64,000 nt of DNA from Sarcocystis neurona. Its lineage: Eukaryota; Apicomplexa; Conoidasida; Eucoccidiorida; Sarcocystidae. Location: contig KL647317.1 in NCBI GenBank assembly GCA_000727475.1, positions 431,127 to 495,126 of the forward strand. Reading direction: 5' to 3'. Below are positions 46,401-58,400 of the stretch, piece after piece (position 1 is the stretch's first letter; every line of letters starts with the position of its first letter). Position numbers and translations under genes: made by a program. A model generated the notes under the pieces. It was given only the letters and a program-made list of their open reading frames with translations. It did no database searches and was not told where the DNA came from.

Positions 46401-46726
46401 CAGTCGCAGAGGTGCTTGAAGCTGCGAGGCTCTGTCAAGCAGCAGACGCATGCGTCGAACAGCTGAGGAGCAGCACAGGGATAAGCAGCAGCAGCAGCCA
46501 TTCTGGAACACAGCGCACGGCAGCACTCGGAAGTGATGTTTGTCTCCCGATTCATACCAAAGTCGAGCTGCTAAGTGCGTCCTCACACTCAATTTCTCGT
46601 GCGGTGTCGACTTCGCGGTCCTCTACATGTCTGTGTTTGTACGTAGTTGCATATACGTATACATGTATAAATGTATATTTTCATTGGCACACACGCTCAA
46701 ATGTTTACACCCACCTATGCTCGTAA
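43478..46726 (+). CDS. Very long open frame of uncertain extent (Ala/Ser/Gln-rich)
   Basis: A frame open for 1,082 codons. In the 5' third (to about 44.5 kb) the plus strand is CTG/GCT-rich, and the minus strand is at least as protein-like (43654-43950 contains EEAEAGGAALATRVRVSEET; 43851-44213 contains EEQLRCAAFGKERSDWCTVE). From about 44.9 kb the plus strand is CAG-rich and its frame reads like ordinary coccidian low-complexity coding, ending DAEVAAFQRVQQAARAVAAI, DPRVASVAEVLEAARLCQAA. I suspect a plus-strand exon or exons in the 3' half, perhaps the N-terminal part of the large gene that follows, and possibly a divergent minus-strand gene in the 5' third. No domain is recognised. Confidence 0.4.
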   Translation: MRTCCAHVALSEEVLMIYVEFLYAVLTLKDVVLRMSVPGGGCLCLPSGSVCEAASSQSFHFCSFQRRPLVTKFLLRPSPPQLPQWHPCCFCSPAALAASAASSSRTAESGRACAGVSSETLTLVASAAPPASASSSPVLPPGASVFVFFSPAAAASCTGAVVSHVPRAPPLQESGPSRLAASAAAPCWSACISILLAAHASAPAVVRRAAALFRGEAACPFVPPPCTNHFSPCRTLHNAAAPLPPPMSPVCSPAAAAVATGCSATYRARIGHWAATAAAVAVPVAKPGTSRRGVSAQCVGLQEGCQTSSSVRFRSPEDVASKPLLLSYSSFSFVSCGYRTSSKSCEKAVCCCSAPVANGPLSLSLHRIATCSSRNRCSSSSNSSRRKTQICGDGHRIVSEVCRGRSTSCGNMTCRARRCVSGCSCCRQSGCCATSSLSCSCVDNSRRGSPVPRGGQQKLINFSSLHSQLQQQRPEPPHHQWRRAAFVLHTAAAAAAAPRGSQDTPARPSSRDCCIASCSQRCAAALQQSTRDTNKSSLAAVLAHHSTTSTAEHSSSSSSHLQKRSSSTSINSSATQRTRGGSYEFSTSRDSLACDIDGEATTSNSGSTRKGTCNNGGDSNVGGPSTSRANADALAYTGIPGGLQDRTKKKSYGGSQLMRALDEGEEQRQEAQQVHELGSQWPQQKERQQEMQPRLRADTYHVPLQTARQQQLQQAFIPVTHRHQQPQMQQSARAQQCATEHQERQALPLQGPLKHQVDQQQHEADALQRTSQQTLAQPRGLGADVVQQLLPVPVPQQQSCLHEGSQQQAQEQIISSETQQQRFPVRLLPSPADAARRPLPHSARAAGEGAAAAAAPAEVPAAGGAEPEAAVARASAAGRTPEEVAVLRARSRAQGEWSSARMREETAATPSPPAATAPGSPLAAAGAVAAGVCPVAVAAANAVAEGAAWDAEVAAFQRVQQAARAVAAIDPRVASVAEVLEAARLCQAADACVEQLRSSTGISSSSSHSGTQRTAALGSDVCLPIHTKVELLSASSHSISRAVSTSRSSTCLCLYVVAYTYTCINVYFHWHTRSNVYTHLCS

Positions 46727-47766
46727 ATGCGTCTACAAGGTGTGTGTACACGTACTACATGAAGCCGTCCACCTGTGGGCGTGGTCGCGCTGTGTAAATT
46801 TGTCTTTCTTGTGAAGTTTCTGCTGTAAACGCACTTTTTCTCGGCTCTCGGGAGAGACGTGCAAACTGGGACGGCGAAGCGGCTGTGCCGTGTCATTGGC
46901 GGGCACGGTACGTCTCTACGGCCACACCCAACGCCGACAGAAGAGTAGCGCTGTGAGGTGCGCGTATCCTTCTGCCACGCAGGCGCCGCCGGACAGCCGT
47001 CCATTCCGTTTTTCATCTCGTCCCGAGTACAGGTGATGCTTGAAGACGCTTGTATGCACGAATATAGAAAGACGTAACTGTCCACAAAGGTACATATGCA
47101 CAGGTGCGTATGTATACACGTAGACATATATATGCATATAGATGTATGTATACGATCATACGGAAGTGTAGGTGCAATTTCGCAGCGGGACACATACCTG
47201 ACTATCGTTGACCTACGCATACGTGCAGGTATAAATACTTGTGAGCACAGACGGGCATATAAGTGCACACGTGCACATATATATATATCTTTAGGTCGCT
47301 GTACATTTCTCTCTCTCTACATATATACACATATGTGGATATGCACATACTAGCATACACCCCCATAGTATTTTGTACGGGCGCATAAGTGTGTAGGGAA
47401 TTTCACACACGTGTTTCAGTGTACACCAGTGCAGAATAATTTGACTGTGAAGCACAAGAGGGCGAAGGCAATTTCGATGAATCTCAGTGCTACGGGTCTT
47501 CTCTCTTCCTTTGCTTTTCCCGGTACATTCTGCGTTTGAGAGTTGCACTGCTTCCACGACGTACTGGTGGCATTTCCTCGGCTAGGCATGACGCGTGCGC
47601 AGCTGTTGCTGATTCTCCTCGTTTCTCACCTGTCGTCGCTTGTGTTGCGGCTGTTGCCATTACTCCCCGCGGTAGAGCTGCTGTGCCGTTTTTGCTTCTG
47701 ACACTGGCATGAATGTGTAGCCTGACGCTCTCCCTGCTGCTGCTGCTGTTGGTTCTGGTGGTGACT
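46727..47766. other. Intergenic or intronic, no gene seen
   Basis: TG/TA-rich microsatellite patches at about 47095-47160 and 47260-47345. Open frames are short and composition-driven. Confidence 0.5.
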
Positions 47767-48341
47767 TAGAGAAGATTGCAGCGCTGCAGGAGGAGTGCAG
47801 GCCGATGCGTCACGAGGCGAGGCTGCTGCGATTCTGCGAGGGATTGGTCCGACAGCAGCAGGAGGCAGCCGCAGTGCTCACGCGTTCCTTCGAAGAGCTG
47901 CTTCGGCGGCAGCAGGCTGAAGAGGCAGCACTTGCTGCTGCTGCTGCTAAACAGAACCCCTGGGCAGCAGGCGCCCACGCGGAGTTCGGCTTTGTTCCTC
48001 GTAGCGCCTCGCTACTTCCCCGGCCACCACCGACTCCGCCAGCAACAAGACCAGCAGCAGGGGCAGCAGCAGCAGGAGCAGCAGCAGCAGGAGCAGCAGC
48101 GGGGGAGGGGGAGGCAGCACGAGCAGACACAGCGGCGGCAGCAGGACAGCTGCAGCAGCAGCGCGTGCTGCTGCGAAATGCGCTCGTCTCATGCATGTGG
48201 GCTTGCTGCGTTGTGGGGCTGCGTCCCCCACTTTCCGCTGCAGCTGCGGTCTTTCAGCAGCTACTGCAGCAGCTCTGGCTCCTTGCCGCCCTAAGAGGAA
48301 CTGAGGGTCCTCCAAGAATGAAAACAAGCTTTTTGAACGAG
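47767..48341 (+). CDS. Large helical protein, exon with coiled-coil start and Ala-rich loop
   Basis: It reads EKIAALQEECRPMRHEARLL, then LVRQQQEAAAVLTRSFEELL (coiled-coil-like), an Ala/Pro-rich loop from GCA repeats, then VLLRNALVSCMWACCVVGLR and VFQQLLQQLWLLAALRGTEG. The proposed donor is AACGAG|GTAGAT. The 5' boundary is ambiguous between acceptors ending at 47766 and 47778. Confidence 0.55.
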
Positions 48342-51300
48342 GTAGATTGTGCTGCCTCCCGCTCTCACGACGTTCGCTTGGTGCAACGGCAGGGCGATAT
48401 GTCTTCGAGAGATAGAGCAGCAGTAATCCACTGAGGTGGACTGCTGTATATCCATATATTGATGTACACGTGAATATAGAAACGCGTCCATGTGTAGCGA
48501 TGTGGATACGTAGTCGCTTATGTATACGTGGAGTTCATATATACATGCCTATGTAGAACAGCCGGATTTGACGTGAGGAGCTCCAAATAAATGTGTATGT
48601 ATACGTTCGCATGTGCGCCTATGTGTAGCGCTCTGTACCGTTATAGTCGCTCATGTGTATCATTTTGTGTATCACTGAGTACGTTGCTGTAGAGAAACAA
48701 CACCTTATCTGATGTTAGAAGCCACACGTATATCTGTGTGGGTATATATATATATATATGTATATTCTTCGATACGCGTGTATGTGTGTGCGGATATATA
48801 TATATATATATATGTATATCGACGTAGTTCTGTTCTTAAAAATTCGTGTACGAGGTTACGCCGCAGATATATATATACATACAGATGAAGGAGAGTTAGC
48901 GTCTGCTGCTTTTGAGACCTACACGTATATATATGAAGATGAAGTAGAGATAGTCTGCTGCTTTTGTGACCTGTTTGCGCTGCTCTTAAAGGAAGAGCAG
49001 CAGTGCTGGATTGCAGTTATGAGCTACTTGAGACGTGGCCGCCTAGGCGCCGCTGCACGCTGCCTGCTGCAAACGTTGCTGGAGTTGCTGCCTCACCAGG
49101 GGAATTCCCTGCTTTCGACGTTGTCTCCCGACGCTTTGTGGTGAGCGTCTCTTCAGTTTAAATATTTTCTCTCAGGCTAAATTGCTCTTTGATTCGCTCG
49201 CTGTACTGATCGCGCCTGCTGCCTGTAATCATCTGTCTCTGGCGCGTAGCTAGTAGAGGAACCGTTGCCGTATAAGCAAATACAGGTGGACGAGCTCGAG
49301 AGTGTCTACACGTCTGAAAGGACTTCTGTTTGCAAGTTCGTGTGATGGGATGCACCTACATGTATATACACGTATGTCTATCCCCACCTGTGCGTATAGG
49401 TGTACCCGCACCCGTATACACATATGTCGTACATATATGTAGGTATTACACAAATACATCGATAAATATGCACACGTCTGTGGAGAAGTAAACATGCGTT
49501 TGTGATGAATGGGAAGGTAGAGAGCGTCCTCTGCGCACGATTCTTCCTGCCTGCATGCGAACGGGGAAAACTACAGCTCTCTCTACGAAGTGAAGGCAGC
49601 AGCAATGCACCTACACACAGGCAAAGCGGTGCATACCTGTACCGCAGAAACGTCACACTGTTCTGTAACTGAAGACGAGCCAACATTTGTGACGTACCGC
49701 GACCCTGCACATGTCTGCCATCGTCCGGGTAAACACACCTCTCTGTCCACGGCTGTGTTGCTCTTTGCATGTGTCTTCACATACGGGATGGCCTGCCAGT
49801 AAATTCCTGCTATCTTGATACAGGATCTCTTATATTGTGTTGCAGCACTTTGGACTGTGTACGAATTCATTAACACACAGACTTGTGCCACCGTCCTTGC
49901 CCGGAACAGGTGCCTGCCTTGATTCGTGGACGCGCACAACAACATCTACATTCATGTATGTACGTGCACACGGGGGAGTCTTTTTCGATGAGTGTTTGAC
50001 CTGTTCTACCGTTGATGGAGGGTACACGTGGCTGCCCGGGACATGTCCCTGCCTTCGCGCCTGTACACACGCCCACACACTTATATATATGCGTGACTTC
50101 CTTCGTCCGTAGGTGTTTGACGTCTCTCTCTATATAATGAAGGGTGGAATTTTGTGTCAACAGAGAAGAACTCGGGCTTCAGCGTCCGTTGCCTTTGTTT
50201 CGTACCAACACGCTGCTGCGTCTTGTGTCTCTGGCGCTTCTGCGCATGAATCTGCCCTCCGCCCACGACGTCGCTGGAGACGGTCAGCAACCTCCGCGTG
50301 TACACCGCTCAAATATTCACCTGTCATATACACATGTGTTCACAAACCAGCGTGGAGCATATACCTGTGCATACACGTGTACGCCGACCGATACAGATTC
50401 GCCTTTATGTACGTGGGGACATGCATCCCCATTACTACGTATGCGTATGCATATATATACTTTGCATATATGTGCATGCTCGTGAAAAACGTGTGTTTTC
50501 TCGCGTCCGCATGCATACGGCTGTGGAAATCTGCACGACGCACAGACAACTACATGCGTGTATACCCCGTGTAGACATAGGGAGGGGAAACATAGGCGAG
50601 GTAGTATCTTGCATGTGTGTCTTTTGCTTGCTCTGCAGCCAAATGCTCTACGAAGTCCGATCAATAGAGGACATTGGCGTTGTCCGCTGTTCCGCCTATT
50701 CACCCTTAAACTTCCGCACCTGTTCGACTTCTTCAGTCCCCTGTTCTTCACATTCGCTTTCGGCTGACGCTGCGGCTGGTCGGTGGAACCACCCGGCCGC
50801 TGCTGTTGGTCTTCCCCCTCCTCCTCCCTGGGTTCTGAGACTCCAGGCGACACTCGCTGCATGCAGCAGCGCTGCAGTTCCTCCTCCTCCACCCCCTGCT
50901 GCTGACCATGCCGCTCGTGCTGCCTGCGCTGCCGCCGCCGCCCTTCGGGGATTTGGTGGCCCCGGCTTCGTCGCTTGGCTGTTGCAAGTACGTGACGACC
51001 CGCGGATGTACTTCCTGGCTCCGTCTGCACGACAGCCAGTGCTCTCTGCTTCATCTGTGTGTCCGTACATACATAAGTAGAGATCTATCCACAAATATAT
51101 TGTATCTCTGTGTGTCTATATTTATATATATATATAAAAATAACGCGCTTGTACGCACAACACATCGTTACACACACCATGCGTATATATATATATATAT
51201 GCACGTATAGCCGGGCTCTCTAAGTGTGCTCCTCAAAGAGTCTATGGGAAAGTTGTACGCCCTGCAGAAGAGTCAGCAAGTTCAACATGCCCAGAGGAAT

Positions 51301-52372
51301 CGCACATTTTCACTATATGGAGGGAACGACTTTTGCTGGGAAGCGTCTTGGAGTTGCAACACCCGCTGGGCACTTGTGCTTCGTTACGTCTCTCAGGAAA
51401 GCCCACGTCGGTGATATGTTCTCTCCTTTCTCTTCCTCCTCCTCCTCCCCCGTCTGCCGTTGCTGCGACTCCGGTGCACGTAGAGCTTCTTTGGAGGACA
51501 CTTCTTCACATCCCATGCGTTTTTTAACTCCGTAGCGATTTTCACTTCAGGCGGGCTTCCTCTTGCCATCTCTGCCGCAGTGGGGAAGCCCGTCTATCTG
51601 GCTTGCTTCCCACAGGCGCGACTCTCTCTAATTTGTTCCCGACGATGCTACACGTCTCCTGCTGCCAGCGGCTGCGGCGCGCACGCCGAGACTTCTATGT
51701 TTACACCGCTCTGCCGGCGTCGATCTTCAAATTGCGCGTCTCTGCGTCCCTCACATACGGAGAGGGACACCTTAGCACGTCTTTGTATTTGTGTGGATAC
51801 GCTTCTGCATACGTACGACCCGCTTCTGCACTTTCCTGTACATACGGATACATACGACCAGCGCACACATGCATGCACACGCACACCTACACGTGTCCCT
51901 CAAACATTTATACGTATATATGTTATACGCTTATGTATATAAACCTATATATATACCTAAATCTTTGCACGTATACATGTATACAGAGACGTCAAAGTGT
52001 AGTGAGGAGTTGGTATCAACCAACGTGTCCTATGTGCTGCTATCCACAGACCGAGTAGTCGGTATCAGCCGACTTGTGCTACATATGCCACCCACACAGC
52101 CGCGTGGGAACTGCTGCAGGCCCCGCTCTAGTGAGGAAGGACATCCCCTCTGCTTCTGCACATATATACATATATATATACACACAGATATACACACATA
52201 TACACATACGTTTGCATGTGCACATATATATATATATGCATTTATAAGTAACATACAGATATTTTCATATATATATATATATGTATAAATATATGTCTCC
52301 TCCCCTGCGTCTGTACGCAGTAGATATACGTGGAGATATATATATATATCTTCAAAATAATACATGAATGCA

Positions 52373-52409
<37 letters not shown>

Positions 52410-55400
52410 TATATTACCGTCCACGGCATCACGCAAGTGGCTGACAAGGCTAAGGTAAATACATACGCACACCTCGGTGCGCAACCAGCGGCTGGATACG
52501 ATATGTCCGTCTTTGTAGCTCTCCCTATAGAAATACGTTCGTCCACACTTTTTAAAGTGAGCAGAAAGAGAGAGAGCCATAGGGGGACGAAGGAAGGGAG
52601 ACAAAAAAGCTGACTGAGTCGTGGCGCATCTGAAAAATACATACACGTGGACTCGATGGATAAGGCACACTACGCACTACAGAGCGCAGTGTCTTTCATA
52701 CACGTGAGGGTAGACACCGACTGACACCATATACGAATATATCGAATATATATTCGTGTGGGTATAGAGACTTGTAAGGATACAGAGAGAGAGACGTAAG
52801 TGTCTACGTGAGTATACGTATATCTGTGTGTGCTCGTTCACATGCGAACGGACGCAGGGAGTGGAGACAGACCCCAAAGAGGCGCTGAGCGAAGTGCCTG
52901 AAGCCCTGCTGCCCGTGGTGCATTTGTTGCATGCAACTCGACAGCAGCAGCGGGGGCACGGGAAGGAGCGGGAGCAGCAGCGAGGATTTGAAGGGACCCG
53001 AAGAGCGGCAGCTGAGCTCCTCAGCAGCAACCGTCTGGGAGATTTGCTGCCTGAAGAGGTAAGCCAGTGCGAGTGTGCCAAGCACTACGTCTGTAGGAGT
53101 CGCACCTGCAGGGCAGACGCCCGTGGCGCGGCTGCAGCAGCACCAGCATCAAGGACACCAGCAACAGCGAAAGGAAGAGCAGCAGCAGTGAGAGGGAGAG
53201 ACAGAGAAGCAGCAGGAACAAACCAGGGGACAGCAGCGACGACAGCAGCACTCGGAGACGCCGCTGCTGTTGTGCAAGAACTGCAGCAACGGGGAGAGCG
53301 CGCGCGTCCTCGGCATCCGCGAGAGGAGAGCAGCGCCAGCAAGAGAAGCAGGAGCAGCAGCAAGCGAGCAGCGCCAGGAGCAGAGGCAGTGACTGCGTTT
53401 TGGGGCAGGGGAGCAACAGCAAGGGCAGCCCCGTGTGCAGCAGCAGGACGAGCGAAGACGTGTGCAGTTGCAGGGGGCGAAGCAGCAACACGTGGGGCAG
53501 CAGAAGAAACTGGAGCGGTAGCAGAGAAGCAGCAGTGTCTTTCACAAGATTGTCGAGCGCCGCTGGGCGGGTTCTGAGAGACAGCGGGGTGTCCCCCCGC
53601 TGGAGAAGCAGCAGCGAAAGCAGCAAGGACTGCAGCAATATTGTCCCGCTATTCAAATAAACAGCTGAGCGCCTGTGCGATATTCTAGGAGAAAATGTTG
53701 AACGACTTAGTCAGATTACAGTCAAAATGTTGGCACTTTTTGTATCCGTCAAAGGTAGTAACTGGGTGTTCTTTTCTTTTCGCTCTCTTGCGTGTCTTCT
53801 TCATCTCCCCGCCACGCTTCTCTGTCTCCCGTATCGCGTTGCATATTCTCGGTGGTCTTGGCCTGTTTCTGTTCTTTCCGCTTCTTCTTCTTCTTCATGA
53901 GTGGAGATCTGCTGCTGCGTCCTCCGTGCCCCTCTCCCTGTCGCGCGCGCAGCTCTTGCAGCTTGTTCTTCCAGACTTCTCCGCATCTCGTCCCCTCGAC
54001 AGCGCAGAGGCGTGTTGCTTCTCTGACAGCAGCGCCAACGAGAACTCTTGCAGCAGCAGCAGCAAAGACATCGACAGCGAGAGCAGGATGAGAAAGGCCA
54101 CAGGAAGTGGGGCCGAGAAAGAAGGAGAAGACGAACACAGAGAAAAAAAGGGAGAGTCGTCGCAGACTGCCCTGCAACTACTAATCAGCGCTCTTCACAA
54201 AGACGAAGCTGCTGCACGACGCCTGCAACTCCACGCGCTACATCTCCTCGCTTCTGCCGTACGCACTGTCAATCGTACAAACCAGACATACGTACACACA
54301 GCTGCAGTTGTACACGCATATATGAGATATATATATATAGATTGATCTCGATAAATTCTTGAATATGTTTGTATACACATAGATGTAGATATATTTGTGT
54401 ATGTGTATATATGTATACATATACATATGTACCCCTGCCTGCGTATGTGAACACATATAAAAGTACCTACATCCATAACAGGTACACGGATACACATACA
54501 TCCCACATAGGTGTATGTATATATACACTCTTCTGTATACAGATATACATTTCGTACACTTACGTATCAAGAAACGTGTGTGTATAGACTGATACGCAAG
54601 TAGCTACATATATACGCGGGTACGCCTGTATACAGTGTGCATATATATATATACACATATATATTTACGTCCTTGTCTGCACAGCCAAGCATACGCGCCT
54701 ACCTGCATGCGTAGTCGTTTGCCGACATCTTCACCGACATCCTCGCACACGTATTTGCATGCCCGTTTACAGGTGTACGTACACAGGAAATGTCTTTTTG
54801 TACGCTTGAATAACTGCGCACTGTGGAAAAACTGTTTCAGCTGCCTCTTTGTGTCCTGCCTTTCCTGGGCTTTTTCTCCCTTTTCGTGTCTGCTTTCCTA
54901 GCTACTTTACTTTTCTTGAGCTTTGCTTGTTCTCCCGCACAAGCATCTCCTTCGTCTCTCGCCTATGCTGCGCTCCCGTCTGGTCGTCTCCCCGTGGAAC
55001 GGTCCTCGTGACTCGTTTTGCTTATTTGTTTCGCAGCAGCATATCCCTTTAGCGAGAGGCGCCGCCTCGTGTTCTATTTTCTTCCTTTCTGCAGCACGTA
55101 AAATTCCTTCCGACTTCTTACCTGCTGGACTGCGCTCTCCACTCGAGTATCCGGAGATACTCAACTCCCGGGGTCAAGAACTGCGCAGCAGCGGGAGCAG
55201 CGGCGCCAGCCTCTGCGACAGCAACAACAGCAGTCACATCAGCACCAGCATCAGCAGCGTCGGCAGCCGCAGCAGCGGCAAAATTAGCAACGACATCAGC
55301 AGCAGCGGGTGCAGCAGCGCCAGCACCGGAACTGATACCAGCCGCTACACCGCCGGCAGCAGCGGCAGCGCTGGCAGCAGCAGCACCGCCGGCAGCAGCA

Positions 55401-58400
55401 GCAACATGCGCAGCAACAGATTCGGCAGCAGCAGAAGCACCAGGGATCGTTACAGCAGCAGCACCAGGGAGAGGAGCCGTGGAACGCGCATCAGCAACAG
55501 TGTCTACTTTGCCACCGGGAGGCGCATCGACGGCAGAGGCAGCAGCGGAAGACGAGGTGGACTCTAGACTGACAGAGATGGCTGCTGAGGTGTCCCTTCT
55601 CTTCGCCGAAGAACTCGTTGTAAGAAATGTTCTGCCTACAAATGCGACCTCAAAAGACACGCCAGACACGGACTCGGAGCGGACGTTGCGCTAACGCCTC
55701 AGCCGTTCTTCCATAACAGATGTGTTTACCGCATTGACCTTAATACGTAGTTTTTGGTGCGTGGTGTGGACAAGCAATTTCGTGAAACACACGCCTCCTC
55801 AGATGCGTTTCTGCTGCTTCGTATAGATACGCTCTGCTGCGACGCGGGCAGGAGGCAGCTGCAAATATCGAAGAACGAAATAGGCCAGTAGCCTGACGCA
55901 GAATATTCAGTCTGTCTGGTTATCCGTCTGGCTTCCGTCCGTCTCTCTTCCTGTCCGTCACTCCGTCTGTCTCCTGTCTGTCTGTCTAAGAATCCTAATA
56001 CCTTTATCTCTATTATGTAGCTTTATCTCTCTGTCTGTCTCTCCCTCCCTTAGTCTTTTTTTCTGTCTACGTATCTGCATCTGTATGTATATATGCATGT
56101 GTGTGTCACACGAACCGAGTGTAGCCGTGGGTATGTCTGCAAACATGGCTGGCTGAGCCTGGCGGAAAGTCAGTTACAGACGTCGTCTGAAGAGGGCAAA
56201 CGAAGTCTGAAAAATCTCGCTGCATGCGCGATCCCTGTGTGTCTGTCTCACATACACAAATGCATACAAGTGTATGTGCACGTGTGCAACGCGTATACGG
56301 CAGTACGCATCTATATATATTCACACGCGTGTATATATGTATGTCTCGAGGCATGCTTGCATGTTTCCACATGTGAAACTGCATGCGCGGAGGATACGCT
56401 TGTGAATAGCACGACGTCCTCTGACGCGGAGACGCGCTATTTTCTATACTGCGGGAAGGCTGGTGGTGTTGCTGGCGGTGCTGGATCCTCGGCGCTGCTG
56501 CTGTCGAAAGTGCTGCGTCTCAGCATCCTCTGCCGCTGCCTGCCCCCGCACCAGCGCCGCTGCCGCTTCCTGGCTTGCTGGTGCTCGGGGCCTGCTTCTT
56601 GCTGAGCGCTGCTGCCAGCGTTCTGCTGTTATTTCGAGGTCTTCAACAGCTGCAAGCGTGACAGCCCCTGCTGCTGGTGTTCTCGCTGCTACTGTTGGAA
56701 ATGAGACCGTTTTGGTGGCGGTGCTGCTGCTGCTGCCCTGGTTTCTGCTGGTGGCAATCCAACTGCTGCGCTGCTCCGGCTGTCCTGTCCTGTGCTGCTG
56801 CTGCTGTGCTGTTTTGCTGCTGCTGTTGCTCTTGCGCTTCTTTTCAGGCGCGATTCACGGAGCTGATGCTGCCGGCCAACAGTCGCAAGGCACTGGGACT
56901 GTTGGCACTCTCGACACATTTGCAGTCGTTCTCCAAAGGGGCGTCTCCCCACTTTTTTCCTTGGGGAGACTGCGAGTTTTCTTCTACGTGGCCGTCTCCC
57001 ACCCCGTCTCCTTCGTATTCTGCCGCTGCGCGTCCCGCTGCTGCTTCGCCGTCTCCTGTAGTCGCGACGGCAGCGGGAGCAGCCGGTCCGCCGAGCACCG
57101 CGGACGGGATATCCGCAGGCGCGGCAGCAGAAACGATTTCCGGCGCAGCGAGAACCGCAGGGCCCGCCGAAACAGCAGCAGAAGGAGCGTCTCATAGAAC
57201 AGCAGATGAAACGGGAGGAGCATTACCTGAGAAAGCGACGGCAGCAGCAGCAGCAGAGTGCACAGCAGGAGCGTCACTTGGGAAAACAGCAGCAGGAAGG
57301 ACAGCGGTGGCATTGTTGTTTGATGGACAAGCTGCCGCAGATGAAAGAAGCGGACAAAAAGTAGTACCTGAGAGAGCTGCAGGAGCAGAACTTTGTAAAG
57401 CAGCAACAGCAGCCCGAAACGTCGCCCTGCAGCTACAAGTCATCGCAGCTGCGGGTCTTCTGCGAGCTGCCGCTGCAGCCGAGCAGGCTGTACGAAAGGA
57501 CGGTTGGACTGCAGCTGCGAAACAGTTCACGCTCACTCCCACAGAGGTTGCACGAGTACACGAATACATGAAGACGACTTCGATTTTAGATGACCGTAAG
57601 GTGGCTGCTTTCCGTTTCTTGCCGTCCTTTTATATGTCCGTAGACCTGTATCTCTGTCGCGTCGGATCTCTGTGTCTCGTGGTGTCTCTGCGACGTGTGG
57701 TGTCTCTGTGTGTCGTTGTCACTCTGCCTCGCCGTCTCTCCGCCGCTTGCTCTCCCTGTATCTCTCTTCGGCCCTTTCCGTGTCTCACTCTTGACGCGTA
57801 TATACATATATATAAACATACGTATGTGCCAAGTTTTCCCAGAACGCCCAAAGATACAGCGACGTGGCGGAATAAGGATGTACGTTCCTTTCAGCAGCGG
57901 TTCTACAGAAGCACACTACCTCCATATTTACCTGCGCTGCTACATAACTCCCCTTCCGTGTGTGCGCGTCTGTCACTGACATTTTTCAAGTAACAGGAGT
58001 GCTGCAGTAAAAGAAGAGTAGCCGCAGAAGCGCTGCGGAGAGAAGAGGAGCCGCAGCACGAGAAAGGGCAGTATGAGCAGTACCTAGGAATGCAGCAGAA
58101 GCAGCAGCAGCAGCTGTTCAAAGGCGCGTTCCCCATTAACTTCTCCTGTGAAGTGAGAAACTAGTATGTTTCTCCTGGGCCAATCTCTATCCAGGGGAAG
58201 AGGTGGAAACGTGAACAGACACGTAGACGTGTGTACAGATACCACACACCCGTGTATTTTCATACACGCTTACACATATATATATATATATATATAGCTA
58301 GAATGATATATAGCCCGTGTGCGTATATCTACAGATTTGACATTAGAGACAAGATGAAATCCGCAGTTGTGTGTGTGTAGTTCTTCGTCTGCTGCTGTTG

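Noticed and set aside
45633..46592. A 319-codon Leu-rich minus-strand frame
   Set aside because: Leucine comes from CTG triplets antisense to the CAG tract. It is a shadow of the plus-strand low-complexity sequence.
53100..53660. An additional CAG-rich exon between 53058 and 53953 of the large gene
   Set aside because: All three frames are partly open because of CAG repeats. The flanking exons join in phase without it, and no convincing acceptor-donor pair was found.
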